Origin: Ampelocalamus luodianensis
Taxonomy: Eukaryota > Streptophyta > Magnoliopsida > Poales > Poaceae
Direction: 5' to 3'
Assembly (NCBI GenBank): GCA_036346255.1
Contig: CM070639.1
Span: 7,388,001-7,452,000 of the forward strand
DNA: 64,000 nt
The translations under genes were made by a program, and so were the position numbers. Position 1 is the first letter of the stretch; each line of letters begins with the position of its first letter. Below the pieces are notes generated by a model. The model was not told the DNA's origin, made no database searches, and worked only from the letters and a program-made list of their open reading frames with translations. This document shows, in pieces, positions 10,477 to 20,606 of the stretch.

Positions 10477-13078
10477 TCACTGACAGGTGAGACCCTTGGC
10501 GCGAACGATGCCGTCGTTGCCGGCGAGCATGAGGTACTTGTCCTTCCTGGTGAGCATGGTGCACTCGTACCCGAGCGTCGCCGCCATCCGCCGCTGCACG
10601 CGGTTGGCCACATCGGTGCTCGCCGCCGCCCCCTCGCTCACCTGCGTCGTGTCCACCCTGGCGAGGAACTGCACCGTGTAGCACATCCTGGGGTTGGCCA
10701 TGTAGTAGAGCGGGTCAAGGCACTTCCACCCGCCGGCCGTCGTGGCGTGGAACATGGCTGTCTCGACAGCGAGCGCCACGGGCACGACGTCGTCGCTGAG
10801 CTCGGCGAACAGCGGGCTAAACCGGAGCAGGTACGGCTCGCGGCAGGTGGTGCCCTCGGGGCAGACCACCACGTGCGCGTCGCCGTCCAGGAGCCGCGCC
10901 ATGGCGGCGCCGTCGTGGGTGCGGTCCCGGGTGAGGTGCACGGTGTGGCCGATCGGGGAGATGAGCTCCGAGAGGCGGCTCAGGCTGTACGACACCGCGC
11001 GCACCGGCCGGTCCAACGCGACGGACACATACACCGGGTCGATGAGCGTGCGGTGGTTGCAGACGTAGAGCTGCCCACACCGGCGGCGCCGCGGGCACAA
11101 CGGCGGCGGAGGCCTCGCTCCTCTGAGGCGCCACGACTGGCCGGTGGCGGCAAGGAGCGGTGTGGCGTAGCGGTAGGGGAGGACGAGCGCGACAGCTAGA
11201 CGGGCGGTGGCAAGAGCGACGCCGAAGGGGAACCAGGTGAGCATGGCAACAGCGTTGAGCGGCGTCGGGCGGAAGGCGAGGCGGCCGTCGTGGAAGATGA
11301 GCGGCCTAGGGTACTCGTGCCGCAGCAATGGCCGCCACTTGCTCTTCTCCTCGCCGCTCACCACGTACACCTCCTGTGGACAATGTAACACCATTCGATC
11401 TCATGAGGTTAATTAACAAGTTTCATCAATGAAACTTAATCAAGTAATTAATTACTAGCACCCTGAAGTAATAATTACTAGCTACTTGTATGCATGATGT
11501 CTAGCTCTTTGCAATGCATCACTACTTAACCATGGTCCATGCCAATCTTAAAAAACACTAATGGGAGGAACCATGAAATGATCAACAACACAACAAACGA
11601 AAACAAAGAGGTTTTGGTTGATTTGACACGGTTTTTTTATTTATAACAGTAAAAATAGCCCCACTTACACCCAATTACAAAAATAACACCGCGGAAGGTT
11701 CCTACCGCGCATTCGGCCTGCGGAGTGAGAGAAATCGGTGTTGCGCACATTTACAGTGATATTTTTGCAATAATATAGGCAACTTTTGTTATTACGAATA
11801 AAAAAACACGACAATTTAGTCAAAGACTACGAAGACAAAGCCTTTAGCTTGCTTGGCTTAATTTTACATCATGCATGTGGAACTAATATAAACCCGATAA
11901 ACACATAACTCTTATTTTTGCTCCTATATGACATAGCATTATTGCTGAAACATATTTAGAGACACGACCACTCCTCTTGTAAGTTGTAATAACTAATAAG
12001 TGGATTATTGGGCTGATGAAATCCATCAAAGATAACACCTTAAATAAAAAATGCTTGAATATATATATACTGTATGCCATGATTATGCAATAACATATAT
12101 GTAACAAGGGACTAGGGACTATCTATTCATAAAGTCACTGAATTTTTTTAAATATAAATCACATTCTTTTATCTATTGAATCATTATCCAATTATATGAC
12201 ACATCAATCTTTACATAAATTCAATGGTCACAATAAGTAACTTAAATTTAAGAAAACTTCAGACAACTTAAAAATAGCAAGACTGATATAACAAACTAAA
12301 ACGCTTTAAAAATCGTGCACTTTTTTTCCATCACTCATACCTTGCAAAAGGATGACAGAGGACTCCGAAGGAACTCCATGGATCCTCCAGAGAACCCCAC
12401 AACGTCATCAACTCCTTCCATCTTCCTCCTCACCTCCGTCATCGCCTCGCCGCTGCCATGGCCGCCGCCTCCTTCCATGAGACCAGTGTAGAATCCCCAC
12501 ACCACCTTCATCTCCCTCGCCGCGACGACGGCGACGTCCGCCGCATCCAGCGGCGCCAGGTACTCCTTCAAGAACGGCTCCACCATCACCCGCGGCATCC
12601 TGCTGGCCCACACCACCCTCCTCCTCCTCCCCGCCTCCCGCCGCGGCCGCACCACGTCGAGCCCTTCCACCCCCACGTCCTCCAGGAGCCACCGCGGCAG
12701 CACGGCGCGGCCGGCGCGGAACCTCGCCGCGCGCAGCCCGCAGAAGGCGACCGCGGCCATGGCCCTCACGGCAAGGTCGCCGCCGGCGCAGGCGATCACG
12801 GGGTAGAGGAGGAGCAGCAGGAGGCCCCTGATGAAGCTGCCGGCCTCGACGGCGACCAGCATGAAGTAGGGGAAGAGGGAGCTCGACCGGAGCAGGCCGC
12901 CGTCGACGTCGACGACCAGCACGGACGTCTGCACTAGCCGCGCCGCGGGAGGGGCGCACCTGTGGATGACGACGGAGGGGTGCGGTGGCAATGTGGCCTG
13001 CGGCGGCAGTGGGGCGGTGCGGCCATTGAGGAGGGTGGAGAAGAGCTTGTGAGCTGCCACCATCTTCGTCTTGGCCAT
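10477..13078 (-). CDS. Land-plant sn-glycerol-3-phosphate acyltransferase (GPAT, 2 exons)
   Basis: Exon 1 is 13078-12341 and exon 2 is 11373-10477, giving 544 residues, typical for the family. The N-terminal half is the HAD-like phosphatase domain: VLVVDVDGGLLRSSSLFPYF near residue 50, and hydrophobic segments around 75-115. In phosphatase-active members motif I is DxDGTLL; here it is DVDGGLL, so phosphatase activity is doubtful. The C-terminal half is a PlsC acyltransferase domain: block I NHRTLID (His about 353, Asp about 358), block II LTRDRTHD, block III CPEGTTCREP (418-427). The C-terminus (DVANRVQRRMAATLGYECT, TRKDKY) matches the GPAT1/3/5/7 side of the family. These ER enzymes acylate glycerol-3-phosphate for cutin, suberin or pollen-coat lipids. 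The subgroup was judged by eye. The 967-bp intron is GT-AG. Confidence 0.9.
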
Positions 13079-13147
13079 GGAGGATGAGTGTGTAGCTCGT
13101 ACTAGCTAGCTAGCTACATGTAGTAGTCACCCACTCACCCTAGCTTG

Positions 13148-13157
13148 CATTATATAG
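13148..13157 (-). promoter_or_regulatory. TATA box of the GPAT gene
   Basis: On the minus strand CTATATAATG lies about 70-80 bp upstream of the GPAT ATG. This is the expected place for a core promoter with a short 5' leader. Confidence 0.5.
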
Positions 13158-13238
13158 AAGAGCATGGTGCATGCCTAATAATGCGGTTACCATAGAAGAA
13201 GATGGCAAACTTGAATTAATGGAAAACTTGGTTTAATG

Positions 13239-13290
13239 CCTCTCTCTCTCTCTCTCTCTCGTGTGTGTGTGTGAGGGAGAGGGAGAGAGA
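13239..13290. repeat. Compound microsatellite (CT)n(GT)n
   Basis: A run of CT dinucleotides (13239-13261) passes directly into GT repeats (13261-13273) and then GA-rich sequence. It lies about 160 bp upstream of the GPAT start codon. Confidence 0.9.
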
Positions 13291-13900
13291 TTAATGGAAA
13301 ACTTAGTTTACCTTTTAATTGGGGGGGTGGGGGTGATGTGATGTAGAAGAAAGGGATAGGTGTTAACTAAAGATCGAGGTCAAAATAGAGAGGAAATTAA
13401 TATGGACGGGAGGATTAATTAATTGGATGATGGTGAAAAGAGAGGAGAAATGGAAGAATGGAGACATGCAAGTACGGTATGGCAATTGATGTGCCATTGT
13501 CATCACTCATAAGCATCGACCGATGACATATTGTGATCGTACGGAAAATCTTGGATCGACATGGTAACTGAGCTAGAATGGCTCGCTGAACTTTTCTGAC
13601 AGACAACTGATTACAAGCGGGCGCACATTGCACGGCTTAGTAAACTAAAAACACTAATGGGGATTAAAAAAAGAGCAACTTTTCTTTGGTACTTTTGGTT
13701 GCTCGATATATAAATAATCCATGCTAGTTTACCTAATTAAATTTCACTCGGCATAGAGCTTTCGTTGATTACCTTTGTTTTGTTTTCTTTCAATGTATTG
13801 CTATTCCAAACAATTTATTTTATTTTTATCATGATGCAGCAGTATAATGATTCATAAGCCTTCTGTCAAGCACTCGAGTTCCAAAGTTGAAGTGCCCTTA

Positions 13901-14088
13901 GGGCATGTAAAATGGTATAGATAACTGCTGTCTATAGTATCCATATATATCATCTATAGACAGTACTAAAGACAATTTTACAATGGGTTATCTTTTTACA
14001 TGTCTCTATAGACAATTCTTTCATGTATAATGTGTATCCTACGTGGTAAGTCTTACAGACAGCTGAAGTCACACTATTGTACGTACTC
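13901..14088. mobile_element. Tourist/Harbinger-like MITE, copy 2
   Basis: The left end GGGCATGTAAAATGG and the right end CTATTGTACGTACTC are imperfect inverted repeats of the same family as 9772-10072. Flanks are TTA on the left and TTG on the right. It is shorter (188 bp) through internal deletion and has more end mismatches, so it may be older. Confidence 0.55.
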
Positions 14089-15203
14089 TTGGATGCTAAA
14101 AAACTGACAAATTGTGAAGTTGTGGTCATATGACTATTTGTCCATTTAGAAATCTAAACCTCATTGTAAAAGGAAAGGTTCCAGATACGAGAAGATCTAG
14201 ACGTGTCGTCAACAGTGATTGTACGAAGAACCAATGGCCTTTTCTGTTCATTTAAAAAATTCCACAATTTCACTTGGAGTCAGAGAAATGTTTGTCACAT
14301 ACAAAATAACATATGATCCTAACTCCTAAGTGCCTGCAATTGTGTGATAGGAGAGCTAGCTTGTCAATGAGCATCTTTTACTGCAGTGTGGTTGTTCAGT
14401 AAATTTCCTTCTCTACATGCCATTGCAACAATTAATTCCATGCTAGAGATCTCAGGAGGAGAGATGGATTTGTAAGTGTGTAGAAATTATCTGCAATGAC
14501 AGAGTCTGCGATAAGAGCATGGTCATCTGATCTGAATGTAGTTTGGTTTAGGTGCAGTTTTGCTTCGCTTTGTCAAGTTGGTTACTAGGATAGAAAGTCT
14601 TGAAAATTTTCTTCAGTTCTCTGCAGTGAGAAAATAAGAGAACAATTTGAAGCAACATCGAAGTGAAACTGAAACACTGATGTCCTTGATGATGCCAGTC
14701 AAGAGAAGGTTGACCATGTAAATTTAATTTGCAAAACAAAAAGGAAGGTTGCAATTGCGTAATCAGATGCTTCTCGAGTAATGATTTTCAAGAATGCCAG
14801 AGGACAGATTCCCAGAAGTGGATTTTGACTGATCTCAACTAGATGCCTTCAATTCTTGAGATAGCTTCTGAAATTAGACGACTCAGCTTGTACCACTTAG
14901 TTACCGTACTTCAAGCACGTCTTCTTGGAATTTCCTAGGCCCTACATCCATAGCGTACAATCCTTCCAAGTTCCACTGGAGCATGACTGTTAATCACACA
15001 CATTATTCCTTCAAGAATACGTGTAATTGGGTTATTCATGTGCACTAATAAATGAGTTAGCTGGGATTCTTATTCATGTGCACTAATAAATGAGTTAGCT
15101 GGGATTCTTTCTTCTAGGATGAACCATTGAAGGCTTTAGCAATGCTGGCTCAACATTCCTGTAGCTCATAAAAGCCACTGTAGGACTCAATCATGACAAC
15201 AGG
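14089..15203. other. Intergenic stretch without a supported gene
   Basis: No ORF above 70 codons and no recognisable domain on either strand. The only structure I see is the 38-bp tandem repeat listed separately. Confidence 0.5.
15032..15107. repeat. 38-bp perfect tandem duplication
   Basis: The unit starting TTATTCATGTGCACTAATAA occurs twice back to back (15032-15069, 15070-15107) with no mismatch, so the duplication is recent. Confidence 0.95.
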
Positions 15204-15499
15204 TGTCATGAGCGTGGAATACGATCGCCGAGCATGAACAGTATATATGATACTGTAGCAGCCGAGTAACATGTGTCGGGGCCACGTGTGCACCGGTAGT
15301 TGGGAAATAGAGATAAAAATAGTTAGTTTTCTTGTTAATTGGTTTTACTTTTTTAGAGATACATTTCATCTAGTAGAGACTTTTTTAGGAGTAAGTCGGA
15401 TCATCCTATAAAAGGATAGCATGTATTCAATATCAAGCAAGCAAAGATGAATAAACAAATTCATAGTAACTAAAGTCACTACTACAAAAAGGCTAATAC

Positions 15500-15740
15500 T
15501 GGACGCCTCATCACAGATGGTTGATCAAAACCGTCTGTATTACATGCAATCATAGACGATTTTGGTTTAGAGACCGTCTGTGTTACTGGCTGCGCTAAAA
15601 AACGTCTGTGAAGAGGTAATATCGCAGACGGTTCATATTGAAAACCATCTGTGAAGTATAACAAACGGTTCTAAACACGAACCGTCTGTGATAATTGTAG
15701 ACTTCACAGACGGTTCATATTAAAAACCGTCTGTGATATT
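15500..15740. repeat. CACTA left subterminal array
   Basis: Repeated degenerate units of the type ACAGACGGTTCATATT / AAAACCGTCTGTGA occur in both orientations. The block is partly repeated at 16640-16860, including the stretch ATTACATGCAATCATAGACG, which suggests an internal duplication or nesting of a related element. Confidence 0.85.
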
Positions 15741-15916
15741 TATTCGCCGCCTGATGAGTTTCTTCGTCGCTTCAATGTCGCTTCGGCACCCCGATGCGTC
15801 TTTTCATCTCACGCGCCGAATTTATTCCTTGTTTTATAAAAAGGATCATCCACCATCGAAGATAATCATCATCCCCACATATAACTCTACTGTATATACT
15901 TCTAAAGCAGAAATAT

Positions 15917-16447
15917 ATGGCTCCCTCTTCTGTTTTCTTGTTGCCGGCATTGATGGTCTACCTGGCCATACTGTACGAGCATCTCGCCGGCCGTACGTTG
16001 GCGGATGCGGTGGAAGGACACTGTTCCAACAGTCTCCTTCCTCCTTTGTCCGAGGATTTGCTAGAGCAGGTGGCGGCCACCTTCCGCCATCTTGACATCC
16101 TCCTCCGTCGTGTCTTCCGAGTGATCTCCCACTCGCGGCGAGTTTACGACGTCATCGATGTGGTCCTCCACAATGACGTTGCACGTCTCCAGGAGGCTCA
16201 CCGTCATTTGGACTACTTAATCGAGGTGGCAGGCGACCGAGTCGACCATGCCGAGACCCCTCAAGCAAGGGAAGAGAGCCTATGGGCTTAATTCTTATTG
16301 ATTCAACAGTCCGAGGGTCTTCGGGAGACACTCGAACGAGCGCGTCAGCGGGTGGATGCATTTCGGGCTGATGGTCACGAACCGTCTGATGTCGCCGCCG
16401 CCTATGAAGTTTTGAAGACGGAGATAACAGCCTACCTCCGCCACTAG
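15917..16447 (+). pseudogene. Unrecognised ORF captured in the CACTA element
   Basis: ATG 15917 opens a frame with a hydrophobic start (MAPSSVFLLPALMVYLAILY), which could be a signal peptide or membrane anchor. It is followed by a charged, probably helical region with heptad-like leucines (LLEQVAATFRHLDILLRR, HRHLDYLIEV). A TAA at 16289-16291 ends it at 124 residues. The same frame stays open behind that stop for another 50 codons (GLRETLERARQRVDAFRADG to TAG 16445-16447), so the stop is probably a disabling mutation in a longer gene. I do not recognise the family. Confidence 0.5.
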
Positions 16448-16639
16448 AAAAATATTGTTTTTTAGGTTTCTACTTTTTTTTAATCTTTGTAAGAAGCGAT
16501 TGGCCACGCTGTTTGGTCATGTATATGTAAATTCCAAAAATGAAAAAAAATCTAGTTTGGAGGTGATCGAATTACTATATTATATATTTTGAATCGTATG
16601 TGATATTCCTTTATTAATAACAGCCGCGCGCTAGGTTTG

Positions 16640-16860
16640 TGATCAAAACCGCCTCTATTACATGCAATCATAGACGGTTTGGGTTTAGAGATCGTCTGTA
16701 TTACTGGCTACGCTAAAAACCGTCTCTGAAGAGGTAATATCACAGACGGTTCATATTGAAAACCGTCTGTGAAGTATCACAGACAGTTATGAACATGAAC
16801 CGTCTGTGATATTTATAACTATCACAGATTGTTTTCAACAAATAACCGTCTGTGGTAATT
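16640..16860. repeat. Internal copy of CACTA subterminal array
   Basis: This block repeats the left subterminal array of the same element (ATTACATGCAATCATAGACGG, then GAACCGTCTGTGA-type units). It separates the two captured genes, so each captured segment is bordered by array sequence. Confidence 0.8.
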
Positions 16861-17059
16861 AAACGTTTTGGCTCCCGCGCGATGCGTCTCTTCGTCTCCT
16901 TCGCCGACGGGCGATATGATGCGTCTCTTTGTCTCGCGCACCGACGTTACGTACGATGCGTCTCTTCGATGTTTTATAAGAATGATCATCGCGCGCCATG
17001 GTGATCAGCACGCATATGGTATGTATTGAATATATTATACGTACGTACGTACACGATCG

Positions 17060-17923
17060 ATGGTGAGCACGCGGAGCATGACTGCTAGGACCAAGCTGGC
17101 GAGGAGGTCGGCAATTGTCGTCCTAGCTCTTCCTAACGATGTTGTCGTCCACATCGTCAGCCTCGTGGCCGCGAGCGCTCCTCAGCCCATGGCTGACCTC
17201 TGTAACCTACGAGCCACGTACGATCTGAATAAAATTTGACTAGCAACAATGACCTTAATTAATTTGGCCTTTTAATTTTCTCTTATAGAATAATTAATTC
17301 TTTTATTAATATTTTGTCATGCATCTTGAATTTTAGTTGCAAGGTCATGTACAAGGCGTCCAAGAAGCGCACCGTGGGGAGGTGTGTGGCGTTGGAGCGG
17401 GAGGAGGCGATGAAGTGGCGGGATAACGAGCGCTATCTCACCGTTGTCAACCACCTGGCCGGCGCCGGCAACCCGGAGGCCTGCTTCATTGTCGGCCTCG
17501 CGCTTGTCTTCACACCCCAAGACATGTAGTGTGGCCTCGTGTTCCTTGAATGGGCGGCCATCGCCGGCCACAAGGCCGCGGCCTACATGCTCGCGCTCCT
17601 CCTCTACACGACCGACGAGACGCGCGACGTTGGGAAACACTACATCAGGCAGGTCGAGGGCGAGCCGAACGGCGGCGGGTGCGAGACGGCCAAGAGGACC
17701 AACCGGAGTGCAGGCAGTGCCAGAGGCTCGCCGCGGACATGATCCAGGCGGCGACGTGGGGCAAGATGGCCGGGCCGCTAGGCCGAGTGTGGACACTGCG
17801 AAGGATGGTCACCGGTGCACGAGCACCGGCTGCGGCGTGGAAGGGTGGGATGACTACGCTATCTTCTGCAGCGATGGCTGCAGATTAGGCATGAGTATGT
17901 CAATTTCTTTGCAGAGGTGTTAA
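17060..17923 (+). pseudogene. Captured F-box / MYND-finger gene fragment with its intron
   Basis: Exon 1 17060-17217 encodes an F-box-like start (LALPNDVVVHIVSLVAAS). A GT-AG intron (17218-17336) is retained and exon 2 continues in frame (CKVMYKASKKRTVGRCVALE, then NPEACFIVGLALVF, a Sel1-like helical repeat). A TAG at 17527-17529 replaces what is probably a Glu codon. The frame resumes (LVFLEWAAIAGHKAAAYMLA). Further shifts near 17690-17800 precede a Cys/His-rich end (GHRCTSTGCGVEGWD, FCSDGCRLG) of MYND-associated type. Grass genomes hold many F-box/Sel1/MYND proteins of this layout. The intron shows capture at DNA level. It is not functional as a full protein. Confidence 0.75.
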
Positions 17924-18079
17924 ACTACTTACCATAAAATTTCTTTATCCTTCAAGTGACTAAATTTTTTTATCCATCATTCACATTTTCTCACTGTTAG
18001 ATCAATATTCTATGGCCCAGATTGTCTCTTTCTAAAATAGACAAAAGTATTACAAGAAAAATACAAAAAAAAAAAATTC

Positions 18080-18200
18080 ACGACGGTTCCATAATAGATC
18101 CATCTGTGATATTGTACATATCATGGACGGTTCTTTTTTGGAACCATCTATGACAAGTATCACCGACGGTTCCATAATAGAACCGTCTGTGATATCCCTT
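18080..18200. repeat. Internal CACTA-type array (ACGGTTCCATAATAGA units)
   Basis: Three units around GACGGTTCCATAATAGA and ACCGTCTGTGATAT lie just 3' of the F-box fragment. They differ from the outer arrays in the core (TTCCATAATAG rather than TTCATATTGA), so they may come from another CACTA subfamily. Confidence 0.7.
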
Positions 18201-19025
18201 TATTAATAACAAATCGCGCGCTAGGGTTTGCGCCCTTACTCTCGCCCGTTCCTCTATCCATCGCGCGCTAGAGTTCGGGACTTTGGGCTCCCGCATCGCA
18301 CCTCCCCCGGCCACCGATTCGACCTCGCCGCGGCCGAATCGAGCTCACCCCGCCATCTCCCCCCCCAATCGAGCTCGCCCCGTCATCTACGTCGCCAAAT
18401 CGAGGTACACCACTCCTCTCTCGCCCCTCCCGCGCGCCCTCCCTCTCTCTCTCTCTCCCTCCCCTCTCGCCCTCTCCGCCTCCTCTCCTCGACTAATTTG
18501 TGATTTTTAAACTAATGAATCGAATCTTGTGGAGGCTTGCGATCGCTTTGTGCTTTGTGATTTGTGATCAATCGATGAATCGAATCGATTTGGTTGTTGA
18601 TCTGCTGTGCCTAATGCCTACATTTGTTGATTAAATGAATACTTGTCGATGAACTGAATAAATGAATATTGAACTATTGAACTGAACTGAATATACTGCT
18701 TGCTGGATACTGAATATTGAAGTATTGATGAATACTGAATATTGAATATACTGCCTCGATGATATGGATGAGCCCTTTGCCTTCCTCTTGCTCAGTTATA
18801 AATCTTGAGAGCTATCAACTATGCTTCTGTGATGTGCCCTGAGGGCTAATGTTCTGTGATTTCGGGGGATGATGATATGGCCGTGGTTTATGGGATGAAC
18901 TGAGCTCTCTGTGAAATATCCAGTTCATGTGGGCGGTCCATTTTGAACAAGAAAAAAAATAGAGGAAAGGGCATGAGTAGGGTTAATCTTGTGCGGTCCA
19001 CCCTTACAGTGCACGTCCTACCATT

Positions 19026-19086
19026 TTATTCTGATCTCTTCTCTATAAAGTCTCTAAGGAGTGATCGCTTGTGCTTTTAAAACCGA

Positions 19087-19154
<68 letters not shown>

Positions 19155-19535
19155 GACGTCTGTTTCGTACTCCCGGGAGTATGTACTCCCACTTCCAATA
19201 TACCACTTAAACACGCATATTATACTTCTTTATCATTTTCAGTATACTTAAATACCAATTATAAGATACTCCAATGTGGTTTGATTGAAAATTTTTCATT
19301 GGAGCCCTTTGTTTTTTGCTATATACCATTTTTCATATATAAAATAAGTATATACACAAATTTTGCTATAAAAAGTGGAATTTAATGAAAATTTTCATTG
19401 AACTCACCTTGGGGTATCTTACAATTATTATTGGAGTATACACAAATAGATAAAGAGGTATCATCATACGATTTAAGTGGTATATAAGAGGTGGGAGTAT
19501 GTACTCCCAGGAGTATCATACCATTTTCCTATATA

Positions 19536-19584
<49 letters not shown>

Positions 19585-19843
19585 CATCCAATTAGCTGGA
19601 TGTCGTCGATATCTAGGTAATTAGATGTCCTGATGCTCTCTTGGCAACCATGCTTCTTAAACTTGCATGCACTAGATGAAGTTGCCTGTGGCTGTTGTCT
19701 CATCCTCCTCATGCCGCGTGGACGATCGCCCGAAAGTGGTTGAGGGACTACGAACAATATATATATAATATATATATATATATGATGCTGGTTTTAAAGG
19801 CACAAGCAGCCACTGCTTAGAGATTTTATAGAGAAAAGTCATC
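19026..19843. repeat. Foldback element with (AT)n-flanked inner hairpin
   Basis: The sequence at about 19035-19090 (TTCTCTATAAAGTCTCTAAG ... GCTTTTAAAACC) recurs inverted at about 19783-19840, giving outer arms of about 60 bp. Inside, (AT)n tracts at 19089-19150 and 19545-19580 flank a second inverted repeat. That inner repeat has left arm TACTCCCGGGAGTATGTACT at about 19170 and right arm AGTATGTACTCCCAGGAGTA at about 19496-19515; a TAYACCACTTAA motif sits inside each arm. Confidence 0.7.
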
Positions 19844-20226
19844 ACAGACGATTTTATCTACAAACCGTCTGTGATAGGTAACTATTTCAGACGATTTCAT
19901 CTAAAAATTATCTGTGATATATCCATCATCACAGACGGTTTCATCTACAAACCATCTGTGATATGTCCATAATCACAGTCGGTTTTATCTACAAACCGTC
20001 TGTGATATGTCCATAATCACAGACGATTTCATCTACAAACTGTCTGTAATAGTTCATTGTCACGCATTTCGAGTTAATAACCGTGCAGGATAAGATGCAT
20101 CATGACGGTTTGAAAACCGCTCGTGATGACCTCATCATCACTGACCCATAGACTCAGACGGCTCACGAAACCGTCTGTGATGACGTTTTTTAACCGTCTG
20201 TGAAGACCTTTTCTGTAGTAGTGAGT

Positions 20227-20606
20227 TCAGTTGTTGTCATTCCCTTAACCGGCTATACGAGATCTATTCCTACCCAATCTGTGCCCTCCTTCACCTAGCG
20301 CCGTTCTACTTCAAGTCGTCGCTGTCCGTTCTCCCTCCGACGGATGTTTACCCCTTATTGTGCTAGTTCACAATAACAGGGCTCAAAGGACAGCTTACAG
20401 AATTATAGAAGAAATCAGATCAAACCAAGATTACTAGAGGAATGTCAGTAATGAATGCAATTTGCCAAGAATACAAACCTTTAACAAGATGACTGTTGTG
20501 GCCAACATAGACACATTAAAATAGGAATAGGAAGCCCATGGTATTAACAGCACACATGGGGGTGGGGGTGGGGGAGATAAACAAAACAAACAAAAAACTT
20601 TTAGAA
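20227..20606. other. Short host or LTR flank before the nested cluster
   Basis: After the probable copia LTR tail (to 20375) about 230 bp of AT-rich DNA with a G-rich run (GGGGGTGGGGGTGGGGG near 20560) precedes TAGAA at 20602-20606. That TAGAA is the left target duplication of the large gypsy LTR. Confidence 0.5.

Larger units (their letters stand above)
15477..20223. mobile_element. Non-autonomous CACTA (En/Spm) transposon with captured genes
   Basis: The left terminus is CACTACTACAAAAAGG and the right is CCTTTTCTGTAGTAGTG, the classic CACTA inverted ends. The 3-bp target AGT is duplicated on both sides (15474-15476; 20224-20226). Subterminal arrays of a motif around CACAGACGGTT / AACCGTCTGTG fill 15500-15740 and 19840-20210, the expected TnpA-type binding arrays. 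Extra arrays sit inside at 16640-16860 and 18080-18200. No transposase (TnpD) domain is visible, so it needs factors in trans. It holds a coiled, unrecognised ORF, an F-box/MYND gene fragment and a foldback element. Confidence 0.9.
15204..20375 (+). mobile_element. Copia-like LTR, split by the CACTA element
   Basis: The pieces 15204-15476 and 20227-20375 read as one unit once the CACTA insertion is removed. A TATAAAAGG box lies at about 15407, followed by a leader rich in C and T, as in a retrotransposon LTR. ACAGG stands on both sides (15199-15203; 20376-20380) and may be the target duplication. However, the right terminus then reads ATA instead of the usual CA, so the exact ends are unsure. 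No primer-binding site or coding domain is attached, so it would be a solo LTR. Confidence 0.4.

Noticed and set aside
10742..11199. Long ORFs on the plus strand over the GPAT gene
   Set aside because: They are shadows of the GC-rich GPAT exon on the other strand; the minus frame has the acyltransferase blocks I-III.
12408..12959. Alternate-frame ORFs across GPAT exon 1 (Arg/His/Pro-rich)
   Set aside because: Low-complexity shadows of high-GC third positions; the accepted frame carries the phosphatase-like domain.
14820..14920. Weak LRR-like phrase on the minus strand (LVEISQNPLLGICPLAF)
   Set aside because: Only one repeat-like unit with stops around it; not enough for a gene or relic call.
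19071..19385. ORF with Tyr-Ile repeats
   Set aside because: It is the translation of an (AT)n microsatellite.
15204..20375. Firm target duplication for the copia-like LTR
   Set aside because: ACAGG is present at both sides, but using it leaves a terminus of ATA rather than CA, so only a low-confidence element is reported.
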